A stretch of 64,000 bases of DNA from C-114 sp963719285 (GTDB lineage: Bacteria; Chloroflexota; Limnocylindria; Limnocylindrales; CSP1-4): the NCBI GenBank assembly GCA_963719285.1, contig CAVRBO010000003.1, positions 310,001 through 374,000 of the forward strand, read 5' to 3'. A program made the translations under genes and the position numbers. The notes under the pieces are model-generated. The model was not told the DNA's origin and made no database searches. It was given only the letters and a program-made list of their open reading frames with translations. How positions within the stretch are numbered: the first letter of the stretch is position 1; each line of letters starts with the position of its first letter. Positions 34,055 through 43,463 of this stretch are shown piece after piece.

Positions 34055-35304
34055 CCCTGCCGTTGGCCGACCTCGACCGCGACGGGCGGACGCTCTTCCT
34101 GACCCGGGCCGGCCGGATGTTCGGCTATGGATTCCTGGCGGTCGTGCTCGTCCTGTATCTGTCCGCGCTGGGGATCCCGGACCCCCAGATCGGGTTGCTG
34201 CTCAGCCTGACTCTCGTGGGCGATACCGTCATCAGCCTGTGGCTCACGACCCACGCGGACCGGATCGGCCGGCGCAAGGTGCTCATCGCCGGATCGGCGC
34301 TCATGCTCGGGGCCGGGGCGGTCTTCGCGGTCGCGCGCGACCCGCTCCTGCTGCTCCTGGCGGCGACCGTCGGCGTCATCTCGCCATCCGGCAACGAGGT
34401 CGGGCCGTTCCTGGCGGTCGAACAGGCGGCGCTGACCCAGCGACTCCCCGCCGGACGGCGGACGAGCGTGCTCGCCTGGTACAACCTCGCCGGCCAATTG
34501 GCGAGCGCCGTGGGTGCGCTCGGCGCCGGCCTCCTCGCCCAGATGCTCCTGAGCGGGGGAGCGTCGCCGCTCGACAGCTACCGGGCGATCGTCATCGGCT
34601 ACGCGATCGTCGGGCTCCTCATCGGCCTCGGCTTCGTCCGCCTGACGCCCGCGATCGAAGTGCCGCCCGACGTCCTGCGGGCCTCCCCGCCCGCGCTGTT
34701 CGGCCTTCACAAGTCCCGCCGGGTCGTGTTCCGGCTGTCGGCTGTGTTCAGCCTGGATGCGTTCGCCGGTGGCTTCGTCACCCAGAGCCTGATGGCGTAC
34801 TGGTTCCACCTGCGCTGGGGCGTCGAACCGGCCCTGCTGGGCGGCATCTTCTTCGCGGCGAACATCCTCGCGGCGATCTCGGCCCTGTCGGCGGCCCGCC
34901 TCGCGGCCCGGTTCGGGCTCATCAACACGATGGTCTTCACCCACCTGCCGTCGAACGTGCTGCTCATCCTCGTGCCGTTGATGCCGAACCTGCCCCTGGC
35001 GATCGTCGTTCTGCTCGCCCGCTTCTCCATCAGCCAGATGGACGTGCCAACGCGCCAGAGCTACACGATCTCGGTGGTCGACCCGGACGAGCGCTCCGCC
35101 GCCGCCGGGGTGACCGGCATCGCCCGGACGACGGGTTCGGCGGTGTCGCCGCTCCTGGCCGCTCCACTCGTCGGGATGGCATCGCTCGCCTCGGTGCCGT
35201 TCTTCGTCGCGGGCAGCCTGAAGATCGCCTACGACCTCATCCTGTACCGGCTCTTCCAGTCCGCCCCGACACCCGAGGAACGAGCGGGGCGCGACGCCCG
35301 CTGA
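34045..35304 (+). CDS. MFS transporter
   Basis: 419 residues with twelve predicted helices. GRMFGYGFLAVVLVLYLSAL opens the protein and the A-motif loop between helices 2 and 3 reads THADRIGRRKVLIAGS. SISQMDVPTRQSYTISVVDP in the second half is typical of a bacterial drug/metabolite exporter group. GTG 34045 overlaps the upstream phosphatase gene; GTG 34051 is also possible. Substrate unknown. Confidence 0.75.
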   Translation: MGVTLPLADLDRDGRTLFLTRAGRMFGYGFLAVVLVLYLSALGIPDPQIGLLLSLTLVGDTVISLWLTTHADRIGRRKVLIAGSALMLGAGAVFAVARDPLLLLLAATVGVISPSGNEVGPFLAVEQAALTQRLPAGRRTSVLAWYNLAGQLASAVGALGAGLLAQMLLSGGASPLDSYRAIVIGYAIVGLLIGLGFVRLTPAIEVPPDVLRASPPALFGLHKSRRVVFRLSAVFSLDAFAGGFVTQSLMAYWFHLRWGVEPALLGGIFFAANILAAISALSAARLAARFGLINTMVFTHLPSNVLLILVPLMPNLPLAIVVLLARFSISQMDVPTRQSYTISVVDPDERSAAAGVTGIARTTGSAVSPLLAAPLVGMASLASVPFFVAGSLKIAYDLILYRLFQSAPTPEERAGRDAR

Positions 35305-35317
35305 GCGGCCCTGCCGC

Positions 35318-37793
35318 CTACGGCAGCGCGTCGACGAGCGCGTTGAGCAGGCGCGCGACATCCGGCGACCCGAGGCCGGTCGCCGCGTCCCAGCCGGGGC
35401 CGGCGTCGTAGCCCAGGTTCCCGCCCCGGACGATGTCGTGGAACGCTCCGCTCGAGTCCGATCGGGCGACCTGGTAGAGGAGCGGCGCGAGGAAGCCCGG
35501 CGGCTGCTTGCCGGCCTTCGCCGCCGCCTGGCGGACGAGCAGCGTCGACCCCGCCCAGAACGGGGTCGCGGCACTCGTTCCGCCGATCGAACCCTGGACG
35601 AGGCTGTCGTCGGAGTCGCGCCACACGGCATAGAAACCGGAATCCGGGTCGGCCGCTGCAGCGACGTCGGGGATGACGCGATGGCCGGCCGCGCCGGCCA
35701 GGTCCGTGCCGACGTCCGCTTGCCAGGACGGTCGCGGCTCCCGCACGGCGATGCCGCCGCCCCCGCCGGCGCCCTCGAGGGTGTCCTCCCAGCCCTCCTC
35801 GGCCAGGTATCCGCCGGAGGTGCGGACGCTCAGCCGCGTCCCGCCCACGGCGACGACGTACTGGCTGCCGCTCGGCCAGTCGGTGATGAGGTCGAGGTCC
35901 TCCGGATGGTTGCCCCGGCAGTCGTACGCCGCGAAGTCGCCGGTCGCCGAGAAGATGGTGTATCCGGCGGCGACCGCCGCCTGGAACGACCGCTCATCGG
36001 CCCGTCGGGCGGCGGTCGGCACGATCCCGGTGTCGTCGCACTGGCCCCACGAGATCGAGATCGTCCGGGCCCGTCCGTCGGCCACGATCGCATCGACGAC
36101 ATCGGCGAACGCCGTCCCGTCGTTGGGGGCCTCGAAGTCGATGATCCGGGCCTTCGGCGCGACCGAGCGGATGACCTCGATGTCGAGGGCGACCTCAGAC
36201 GAGCCGTCGCCCGGCTCCGTGCCGCCGTTGACCCGGACGTGGACGACCCTGCTCCCGCTGGTGCCGACCTCCCGGTCGAACGCGCTGATCGTGGCGTCGT
36301 CGATCGCGTCGAACGACACGATCGCGACGGTCTGGCCGGTGCCGTCGAGGCCGGCCCGGTGGAGCGGCGCGATGTCGTAGGCGGCCGCGACGTCGCCGGG
36401 GCGGAGCCCGAACTGTGGCGCCGCGGCCCCGGGGAGCAACGCCTTCCCGATCGGTGCCCTCCAGCCGAAGGCCGGCCGGGCGCGCAGGCTGCCGTCGAGC
36501 CCGAGGACCCCGTCCACGGTGTCGGCGAACGCGGCCGGGACGAGGGGCGCCGTCGTCGGCGCCAGGTAGGTCCGGCCGTCCTGGTCGCTGAAGCGCTCCA
36601 TGTGCGTGGCGAACAGGGCCTCGACCGCTCGGATCGCGCCGCGGACACGGAGGGTCGTCCGCTGGGGCGTCCGCCCGACGATCGCCAGGCCGCCCTCGCG
36701 CAGGCCGTTCGCCAACCGTTCGAGCGCCGCGGACGAGGGACCGTACCGGTCGCCGATCGTATCGGGGCTCAGGGCGCGACCGTAATCGGGCGAGGCCGGG
36801 TCGACGATCCCGGCAGCGTACGCGGCCAGCCCCTCCGGGTCGCGCGGCAGCAGCGCCAGCGTCAGCTCGATCGCGGTGTCGGGATCCGGCGACCCGAGGT
36901 CGACGATCGCGGTGGGCGGGTCGGCTCCGGGCGGTGTCGGCTCCGGGCGGGTCGGCTCCGCGGTCGTCGGCGCCGCGGTCGTCCGCGCCGACCGCCGGCG
37001 ACGGCCCGCCGGCCACCCTGCCGGGTGCGGCAGCGGTCGCACTCCAGGTCGTCGTGTTGAGCACGCTGTCGGCTGCCTGGCGGGCACCTTCCCAGTCGCT
37101 CGCCGTGCCGCCCACCAGGATGAGCGACGCCGTGATCGTCAGGTTCCCGTCGGACGCCGACAGGACGGCCACCCTGGCCCGCCGGCCGGGTCCCTGCGGC
37201 GTGTCCGTGGCGCCGCCGTAGACCGCGCCGACGCCGTCGACATAGCCGATGTTCGGGCCGAGGATCCGGGACTCGGGCCGGTCGTCCTGGGCCAGGCCGA
37301 CGAGCGAATCGCCGAGGGCCGACACGCGCGCCGCGAGCGCCCGGTCGGGCGACGCGTCCGCTGCCGGGGTGGCCGCGATCCAGAGGGACGCGTCGCGCAA
37401 CTGCCCGACACCGCCGAGGAGCGTCCCGCGCCGATCCTGGTCCACGACGCTCCAGCCGTCCGGGTCGTATTCGATGCCGAACCCCAGATCGGGACTGCGC
37501 CAGGTGGTCCCTGTGATCATCGCCGGGGCGTCGTCGGGGCCGCTCACGGGCACGTGCGACGGTGGTGCCGGCGCGCCTCCGTCGACCGGCACGCCACCCG
37601 ACGGCGCGGGCGGGCCGGAGCACGCCCGACCCGACACGCAGGGCGGGTCCGGCGGCGAGGGCGTGAGGACCTGGACGAGTCCGGCCGTCCCGATCCCGAT
37701 CACGACGATGATCCCGAGGAACAGGCCGATCGACGTGCCCCTGCGTTCGGGCGGTCGGTCGCGCGCGGCGGCGGCCCACTGGTCCGCGGTCAC
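35318..37793 (-). CDS. Membrane-anchored S53 (sedolisin) peptidase, frameshifted in the linker
   Basis: From GTG 37793: an N-terminal anchor (TSIGLFLGIIVVIGIGTAGL), a roughly 210-residue outer domain (DLGFGIEYDPDGWSVVDQD ...), then, near 36980-37010, a one-base frame change inside a 15-base imperfect tandem repeat (CGGTCGTCGGCGCCG / CGGTCGTCCGCGCCG, + strand). The second frame holds the sedolisin propeptide (ELTLALLPRDPEGLAAYAAG), catalytic Glu and Asp in SSEVALDIEVI, SISWGQCDD, and the serine in GGTSAATPFWAG, ending at 35318. Read alone, the peptidase frame (37087-35318) has no export signal, so one gene is more likely than two. GTG 37793 overlaps the PrsW gene. Confidence 0.7.
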
Positions 37794-39022
37794 TCCGCGC
37801 CCCCGTCTCCGTCGGGCGGGGCGGCCCCGGACGGTGAGTCCGACGCGACCGGGTCGCCCTCCGTGCCGGCCGGGGTGGGGGTCGCGGCGTCGGTGGCCGG
37901 CTCTGCCGGCCGGCGGTTGCGGGGCAGGGCCCGCAGGGCGACCCCGCAGTCGATGCAGAACGTGTGGTACGGCGTGGTCGCCCCGCACTCGGGACAGCTG
38001 GTCGTGGGGCCGATCGCGATCTCGGCGGCCTCCTCCATCAGCCCGAGGTGGATGAGCACGCGCATCCAGATGAGACCGAGTATCGCGACGACGACGAGCC
38101 ACACGAGGGCCGGCACCGAGCCGAGGAGGGTCCGGCCAAGCCCGGCGGCGGCGAGCAGGCTTCCGCCGAGCGCGACCGCCACGAACGGATCGCCCAGCCG
38201 GCCCAACGCCCTCCGGTCGTGCTCCGGCGCACGGACCCGGAGCCAGATCGTGCCCGCGACGACGGCCGCGACGGCGGCGGAGATGATCGGCTGGGCTACG
38301 CCGACGGTCAGCAACTGGACGAGCCAGGTGCCGGCCGACCCGACCGGCCGGAGGCCACCCGACAGCAGGTCCGCTGCGCCGGAAAGGGTCTGGGCGCCGA
38401 GGAACGCCGAGCCGGCCGCTGCGCCGAACGTCACGCCATCCAGGACGTCGTTGAATTCGCGCCGGCGGACGAGCACCAGCGGCCCGACGAGCGCGATCGC
38501 GGCCCCGATCAGTGGCAGCGCGACGCCGCGGAGGAGGGCATCGCCGGGCGTGACCGGCGCGCCCGGCGTCACGGTCGCGAGGCCTGACGACAGCGATCCG
38601 AAGACACCGCCGGCGACGACGCCCCACAGCATCGTCAGGCCGAGGAACGCGAGCGGTTCGTCCTCGTAGACGTCGATCGCGTAGACGTACACGACGATGA
38701 GCGCGGGGACGATGGCCGCCGCGACCCCGAGCGCGACCGGGTACAGCCCGGCGAGGGTCAGGCCGCCGACGAGTCCGATGCCGAGCGCAAGGCCGATCCG
38801 GAACGTCCCGAGATGGCTGCGCGGCAGGCGCGGGAAGAGCGTGGAGACGAAGCTCGGGCCGAGCACGCGTTCGCTCGGGGACGCCGCGAACGCGCCCATC
38901 CGGCGTCGACCCGCCGGTGCCGCAGCCCCGATCGGGGCGCTGCCCGGATCCGCCTGTGGCTCGCCGCAGCGGACGCAGAACCGCCCGCCCGGGACCTCGG
39001 CGCCGCAATTCCGGCAGGTCAT
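37790..39022 (-). CDS. PrsW-like membrane metalloprotease flanked by two zinc ribbons
   Basis: 410 residues from ATG 39022. An N-terminal zinc ribbon (TCRNCGAEVPGGRFCVRCG) and a second one near the C-terminus (CPECGATTPYHTFCIDCGVA) bracket about nine membrane segments. AIDVYEDEPLAFLGLTMLWG and REFNDVLDGVTFGAAAGSAF match the PrsW family of site-1 intramembrane proteases, although the canonical EExxK motif is not evident. The tail is acidic and disordered. Stop and start overlap the S53 peptidase gene by 4 bases, so the two proteins are probably made together. Confidence 0.7.
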   Translation of the reverse strand: MTCRNCGAEVPGGRFCVRCGEPQADPGSAPIGAAAPAGRRRMGAFAASPSERVLGPSFVSTLFPRLPRSHLGTFRIGLALGIGLVGGLTLAGLYPVALGVAAAIVPALIVVYVYAIDVYEDEPLAFLGLTMLWGVVAGGVFGSLSSGLATVTPGAPVTPGDALLRGVALPLIGAAIALVGPLVLVRRREFNDVLDGVTFGAAAGSAFLGAQTLSGAADLLSGGLRPVGSAGTWLVQLLTVGVAQPIISAAVAAVVAGTIWLRVRAPEHDRRALGRLGDPFVAVALGGSLLAAAGLGRTLLGSVPALVWLVVVAILGLIWMRVLIHLGLMEEAAEIAIGPTTSCPECGATTPYHTFCIDCGVALRALPRNRRPAEPATDAATPTPAGTEGDPVASDSPSGAAPPDGDGGAE

Positions 39023-39045
39023 GACGCCGGGATCGTCGGGCTCGG

Positions 39046-39711
39046 TCAGGCCTCCGTCCCCCTGCGCCGCCAGCCCGGCCGGCCGAGGCGCCACCAGATG
39101 AACAGCACGACGAGGAGGACGACGACGATCACGATCAGGAGGTCGAACGGCTGGAGGGCGTGCCGGATGTCCTCCCAGTGCGCCCCGAGCTGCAGGCCCG
39201 CGAACACGAGCGCCGTCGACCACAGGAATGCTCCGGCGGTCGAGAAGGCGATGAACCGACCGATCGGCATCCGGGCCACGCCGGCCGGGAAGCTGATGAA
39301 CGTGCGGACGACCGGCAGGAGCCGGCTGAAGAAGGCCGTCGCGGAGCCGTACTTGGCGAAGAAGCGCTCGGCAGCGTCGATCTCGTGCTCGCGGATGAGC
39401 AGGTAGCGACCCCAGCGATGGAGGAACGGCCGGCCGCCATACGCCCCGATCGCGTAGCCGATACACGAGCCGATCGTGTTCCCGATCGTGGCGACGATGA
39501 CGACGATCCAGAACAGCCACGGACCCTTGGTCAGCGGCTCGATCTTGCTCGCGTCGGACACGAGGAAGCCGGCATAGGGGAGGATCAGCTCGGATGGGAG
39601 CGGCACCATCGCCAATTCGATCGCCATGGCGGCCATCACCCCGAGATACCCGACGGCCCCGTACAGGGAGTTGAGGAACGGGATGACGATCGTGTCGATG
39701 AAGGACAGCAC
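39046..39711 (-). CDS. DedA family membrane protein
   Basis: 221 residues. IELAMVPLPSELILPYAGFL and FFSRLLPVVRTFISFPAGVA are the two DedA/VTT signatures (the re-entrant loop with E-x-x-x-P-x-P and the F-x-R-x-x-P-x-x-R helix). DedA proteins scramble or flip undecaprenyl phosphate or phospholipids, which fits a genome rich in polyprenyl-phosphate-dependent glycosyltransferases. It stops 24 bases before the PrsW gene and is divergent from hutH. Confidence 0.85.
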   Translation of the reverse strand: MLSFIDTIVIPFLNSLYGAVGYLGVMAAMAIELAMVPLPSELILPYAGFLVSDASKIEPLTKGPWLFWIVVIVATIGNTIGSCIGYAIGAYGGRPFLHRWGRYLLIREHEIDAAERFFAKYGSATAFFSRLLPVVRTFISFPAGVARMPIGRFIAFSTAGAFLWSTALVFAGLQLGAHWEDIRHALQPFDLLIVIVVVLLVVLFIWWRLGRPGWRRRGTEA

Positions 39712-39764
39712 GGCGGGGGCAGCATAGCCGAGCGACGGTGGCGCGGGACCGGCGCCGGCCGGGC

Positions 39765-39779
39765 TATGCTCGGCGGGTG
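39765..39779 (+). promoter_or_regulatory. Leaderless promoter of hutH
   Basis: TATGCT (39765-39770), six bases, then GTG 39777, the same geometry as at fchA. No Shine-Dalgarno precedes the start. Confidence 0.55.
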
Positions 39780-41420
39780 ACCCAGACCGGCGAGCCGCAC
39801 TTCGTCCCGGATCGGCCCTCGGTGGCTCCCGGGCGGCCGGGCGCGGCCGGGCCGATCGTCCTCACCGGCGCCGACCTGACGATCGCCGACGTGGAGGCGG
39901 TGGCGCGGCATGGGGCGACGGCCGCCCTGGACGGAGATGCCCGGGCCCGGATGCAGGAGGCGCGCGACGTCATCGAGAGCCTCGTCGCGGCGGGCGCGGT
40001 CGTCTACGGGGTGACGACCGGCTTCGGCGACCTGGCCACGACGACGATCGACCCGGCCGCCAGTGGGCGGCTCCAGGAGAACCTCCTGATGAGCCACGCG
40101 GCCGGCGTGGGCCCGCCGTTCCCGCGCGAGGTCGTCCGGGCGATGCTGCTCCTGCGGGCGAACACCCTTGCCCTGGGCCACAGCGGTTGCCGGCCCTTGC
40201 TCGTGGACCGGCTGCTGGCGTTCCTGGCCGCCGGCATCCACCCGGTCGTGCCGGAGCAGGGCAGCGTGGGCGCGTCGGGCGACCTGGCCCCACTCGCCCA
40301 CCTGGCGCTGCCGCTCATCGGCCGGGGCGAGGTCGAGTTCGGCGGGCAGCGCGTCCCGGCGCTGCTGGCGCTCCGCGAGGCCGGCCTCGAACCTCTCGAG
40401 CTCGGGCCGAAAGAGGGGCTCGCCCTTCTCAACGGCACCCAGATGATGAGCGCGATCGGGGCGCTCCTCCTGGCCGATGCGGACCGCCTGTGCCGGACGG
40501 CGACCGTCGTCGCCGCGATGTCGGTCGAGGCGCTTCTGGGCACGGATGTGGCGTTCGCCGCGGCATACCAGCTCGCTCGGCCGCATCCGGGCCAGATCGC
40601 CGTGGCCGCCGAGCTTCGCCACGTGCTCCGCGGTTCGAGCCTCCAGACGAGCCACCATGCGGGCGCCCACAAGGTCCAGGATCCGTATTCCCTGCGTTGC
40701 GTGCCCCAGGTCCACGGCGCGGTCCGGGATGTGCTCGACCATCTCCGGCGCGTTCTCGACATCGAGCTCAACTCGGCCACCGACAACCCGCTCGTCTTCC
40801 CCGGCGGCGTGGGGGTGGACCCGGCGACGATGGCGACAGGCGGCGGCCTCGTCATCAGCGGTGGCAACTTCCACGGCGAGCCCATCGCGCTCGCCCTCGA
40901 CATGGCCAAGCTGGCCATCGCCGAGCTCGGCTCGATCTCCGAGCGCCGGTCCGCGCTCCTCGTCGACGCCCGCCTGAACGGAGGGCTGCCGCCCTTCCTC
41001 GTCGCCGACGCCGGCACGAACAGCGGGCTGATGATCCTCCAGTACACGGCGGCGGCCCTGGTGTCGGAGGACAAGGTGCTCGTCCATCCTGCCTCGGCCG
41101 ACAGCATCCCGACCTCGGCCAACCAGGAAGACCACGTCTCGATGGGCTCGATCGCCGCCCGGCACGCCCGGCTGGTCCTGGAGAACGTGGAGCGGATCCT
41201 GGCGCTCGAGCTCCTGTGTGCCGCCCAGGCGCTCGACTTCCGGCTCAAGCTGGTCCCTGGGGCCGTGCCCGGGGCCGGTGTCGCCGCCGCGCACGCTGCG
41301 CTGCGGAACGTCGTCGCGCATCTCAGCGTGGACCGCGAGCCCGGCGCCGACATCGCGGCCGCGACCGCCCTCGTCCAGAGCGGCGAGCTCGCGACGCTGG
41401 CAGCGTCCGTCGCCCGGTAA
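39777..41420 (+). CDS. hutH: Histidine ammonia-lyase
   Basis: 547 residues, slightly long because of about 25 N-terminal residues. The MIO prosthetic group forms from Ala-Ser-Gly in QGSVGASGDLAPLAH (166-168). VYGVTTGFGDLATTTI, LNGTQMMSAIGALLL, QDPYSLRCVPQVHGA and NSATDNPLVFPGG are family landmarks, and the C-terminal loop carries TSANQEDHVSMGS. It deaminates histidine to urocanate, the entry step of the pathway. It lies apart from hutU by three small genes on the same strand. Confidence 0.95.
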   Translation: MTQTGEPHFVPDRPSVAPGRPGAAGPIVLTGADLTIADVEAVARHGATAALDGDARARMQEARDVIESLVAAGAVVYGVTTGFGDLATTTIDPAASGRLQENLLMSHAAGVGPPFPREVVRAMLLLRANTLALGHSGCRPLLVDRLLAFLAAGIHPVVPEQGSVGASGDLAPLAHLALPLIGRGEVEFGGQRVPALLALREAGLEPLELGPKEGLALLNGTQMMSAIGALLLADADRLCRTATVVAAMSVEALLGTDVAFAAAYQLARPHPGQIAVAAELRHVLRGSSLQTSHHAGAHKVQDPYSLRCVPQVHGAVRDVLDHLRRVLDIELNSATDNPLVFPGGVGVDPATMATGGGLVISGGNFHGEPIALALDMAKLAIAELGSISERRSALLVDARLNGGLPPFLVADAGTNSGLMILQYTAAALVSEDKVLVHPASADSIPTSANQEDHVSMGSIAARHARLVLENVERILALELLCAAQALDFRLKLVPGAVPGAGVAAAHAALRNVVAHLSVDREPGADIAAATALVQSGELATLAASVAR

Positions 41421-41497
41421 GGGTGGCGCCGATGTCGCCGGTCCGTGCTCAGCTCCGGCGGGGGGCCTCCACGATCATGGCCATGGGTGCATAGAGC

Positions 41498-42256
41498 GTG
41501 TCGACGGGGCCACTGATCCGGATCGTCGACGTCGTCGACGAGGCGTCCTTCGGGCTGCTGCCGCCGTGCGCCGACCCATCCTTCGACCACCGGAGCTGCG
41601 ATTACTGGGAGGACGCCGACCGCGGCTCGCGCGCCGCCCGGTCCATCGCGCAGGCCGGCCCGCGGCCGCCGTCCCGGCTGCGCAACCCGTTCGGCGACGA
41701 CGACGAGGAACCGGCGATCAACCCGTTCCTGCCCGCGTCGAAGGGCCCGGCGTTCAACCCGTTCACGCGGGATGACGACGAACCCGCGGCCAACCCGTTC
41801 GCTCCGCCGCCACCGCTCCGCGCCCGACTCGCCCCGGACACCCCGCGCAAGCTCGCGCTCCTGTTGCGCGGCCGGGGGATCTTCGGAAGCTACGCCAAGG
41901 TCATGCTCGTCGACGACGTGGCGGTCGCCTACGCCCAGTTCGGCCCCCTGTCCGCATACCCGCGCGCGTCACGCGTGCGTGAGCTCTACCCGCAGCTCCC
42001 CGACGCGCCGCTGCCGGCGGTCATCACCTGCATCGCCACAACCCGCGAGGCGCGCGGTGCCGGCCACGCCGGTCGCCTCGTCGCGGCCGTCTGTGCGGAC
42101 CTGGCCGAGCGAGGCTTCGCCGCAGTCGAGACCTACCCGGAGGCCGGCCGCGACCCCGACGCGACGAGCGCGGCGACGCCGGCCTTCTGGCTCACCGCCG
42201 GTTTCCGCCTGGCCGTCGACGACGAGCGCTTCCCGGTCATGCGCCGCGAGCTCTGA
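41498..42256 (+). CDS. GNAT acetyltransferase with a 12-residue NPF repeat insert
   Basis: 252 residues. The C-terminal half is GNAT-like: AVITCIATTREARGAGHAGR is the acetyl-CoA-binding strand-loop-helix, followed by FWLTAGFRLAVDD. Residues about 62-101 hold a perfect-period repeat: four NPF triplets spaced exactly 12 residues apart, the gaps filled by GDDDEEPAI, LPASKGPAF and TRDDDEPAA. The N-terminal CADPSFDHRSCDYWEDAD resembles the Cys/Trp region of small GNATs in which a substrate-recognition strand precedes the fold. Substrate unknown. It starts at GTG 41498, in tandem with hutH. Confidence 0.6.
   Translation: MSTGPLIRIVDVVDEASFGLLPPCADPSFDHRSCDYWEDADRGSRAARSIAQAGPRPPSRLRNPFGDDDEEPAINPFLPASKGPAFNPFTRDDDEPAANPFAPPPPLRARLAPDTPRKLALLLRGRGIFGSYAKVMLVDDVAVAYAQFGPLSAYPRASRVRELYPQLPDAPLPAVITCIATTREARGAGHAGRLVAAVCADLAERGFAAVETYPEAGRDPDATSAATPAFWLTAGFRLAVDDERFPVMRREL
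41683..41800 (+). repeat. 36-bp period tandem repeat inside the GNAT gene
   Basis: Three full units and a partial fourth, each beginning AACCCGTTC and encoding NPF plus nine variable, mostly acidic residues. The 36-base phase is exact while the interior differs, so it is an old coding repeat rather than a recent slippage. Confidence 0.7.
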
Positions 42257-42339
42257 GCGCTCGACCGGCTGCGGCCGGTGGTAACGTCTGGCGCCTGCGG
42301 TTCCGCGCGAGGACGCCGCGCGAACCAGGGAGGTCGACG

Positions 42340-42765
42340 ATGACATCGATCCAGGCGCTCGGCAGCGTCTCCAAGGTCCGGGGCGCCCTGATCTTCGTCG
42401 AGGACATCGAATCCGAGCTCGTCTTCTACCGCGATGTGCTCGGCCTGCGGTTGCTGTACCGGACGCCGCGGTTCGTCCGGTTCGACGCCACCCAGGGCAC
42501 CAGCCTGTCGCTCATCGCCGGCGGCTTCGCGTCCGCGGAACCCAAGGACTTCCGGCACGGGGGCATCGTCCCCGAGGTGATCGTCGACAACCTGGAACTG
42601 GCGATGCAGCGGCTCGCCGCCGCGGGCGTCCGGAACGAGGACGTCGTGCGGACCGCCTGGGGCCAGTTCTGTTTCTTCTGGGATCCCGAAGGCAATCCGC
42701 TCCAGTTCTACGAGTCCGCATTCGTCCGTCCCGATGCCGACCCGGAGCGGGTCGCCGGTTCGTGA
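42340..42765 (+). CDS. VOC (glyoxalase/bleomycin-resistance fold) protein
   Basis: 141 residues with the paired beta-alpha-beta-beta-beta modules: IFVEDIESELVFYRDVLGLR and FCFFWDPEGNPLQFYESAFV. The metal-site acid in LQFYE is present. Single-domain VOC proteins act as dioxygenases, isomerases or resistance proteins; the sequence does not say which. GGGAGG lies 7 nt before ATG 42340, a conventional ribosome site. Its stop overlaps the next start (GTGA). Confidence 0.75.
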   Translation: MTSIQALGSVSKVRGALIFVEDIESELVFYRDVLGLRLLYRTPRFVRFDATQGTSLSLIAGGFASAEPKDFRHGGIVPEVIVDNLELAMQRLAAAGVRNEDVVRTAWGQFCFFWDPEGNPLQFYESAFVRPDADPERVAGS

Positions 42766-43463
42766 CCCGGGCGGTGGCGCGACGCGGAGCCGGCCCCGGC
42801 CCGACGGTCCTGGTCGCGATCCTCATCGTCATCGGTATCGCCGCCGGCGCGTTCCTCGCGCTGTCCGGTTCGCCCAACCCGGCACCGACGGCGGGGTCGG
42901 CCACGCCGGACGGCGGACTGAGTTCGCTCCAGCCGTCCGGGACGGGCACGCCGGGCGTGTCGCCCGGGGCGTCATCATCGATCCCGGGCGGCAGCGCCAC
43001 CACGGCGATCCTCGTGGACCGGTCGCTCCTCGACGTGCTGCCGGCATCGATCAAGGGCCTGCCGCTCGTCGGCAACTCGGACGGGGAGGCCCATGACCTG
43101 ACCGATCCGGCGCTCGCCGGCGAGGCATCGGCGCTCGCCGCCGCGCTCGTCATCGACACGAACACCGGTGACTTCGCCTATGTCAGCGTCGTCCGCCTGC
43201 GGATCGGGGTCTACTCGGACTCCTATTTCCAGAGCTGGCGCGAGACGTTCGATGAAGGGGCGTGCGCGCAGGCCGGCGGCGTGGCCCAGAGCAGCGCCGA
43301 GGCCGACATCGCCGGCCACCAGACGTTCATCGGCCATTGCGTCGGTGGCATCCTCACCTACCACGTCCACCTGACGCCTCCGGGTGCCGCCGACATCATC
43401 GTGTCGATCTCGGCGGTCGGCGACCAGCGGTTCGGACAGCTCGTCGTGGAGGGCCTTCGATGA
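42762..43463 (+). CDS. Membrane-anchored extracytoplasmic protein coupled to hutU
   Basis: 233 residues. One N-terminal helix (TVLVAILIVIGIAAGAFLAL) is followed by a Pro/Ser/Gly/Thr linker to about residue 80 and a folded outer domain with VSVVRLRIGVYSDSYFQSWR, two Cys that could pair (EGACAQAGG and IGHCVGG) and HVHLTPPGAADIIVSISAVG. I recognise no family. It starts within the stop of the VOC gene and its TGA overlaps the ATG of hutU, so it is translated with the histidine pathway. A link to uptake or sensing is only a guess. Confidence 0.6.
   Translation: MTRAVARRGAGPGPTVLVAILIVIGIAAGAFLALSGSPNPAPTAGSATPDGGLSSLQPSGTGTPGVSPGASSSIPGGSATTAILVDRSLLDVLPASIKGLPLVGNSDGEAHDLTDPALAGEASALAAALVIDTNTGDFAYVSVVRLRIGVYSDSYFQSWRETFDEGACAQAGGVAQSSAEADIAGHQTFIGHCVGGILTYHVHLTPPGAADIIVSISAVGDQRFGQLVVEGLR

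Noticed and set aside
36195..39008. Single giant minus-strand protein across the PrsW and S53 genes
   Set aside because: Only its middle part (the S53 anchor and outer domain) is real; the rest is out of frame with the PrsW and peptidase domains.
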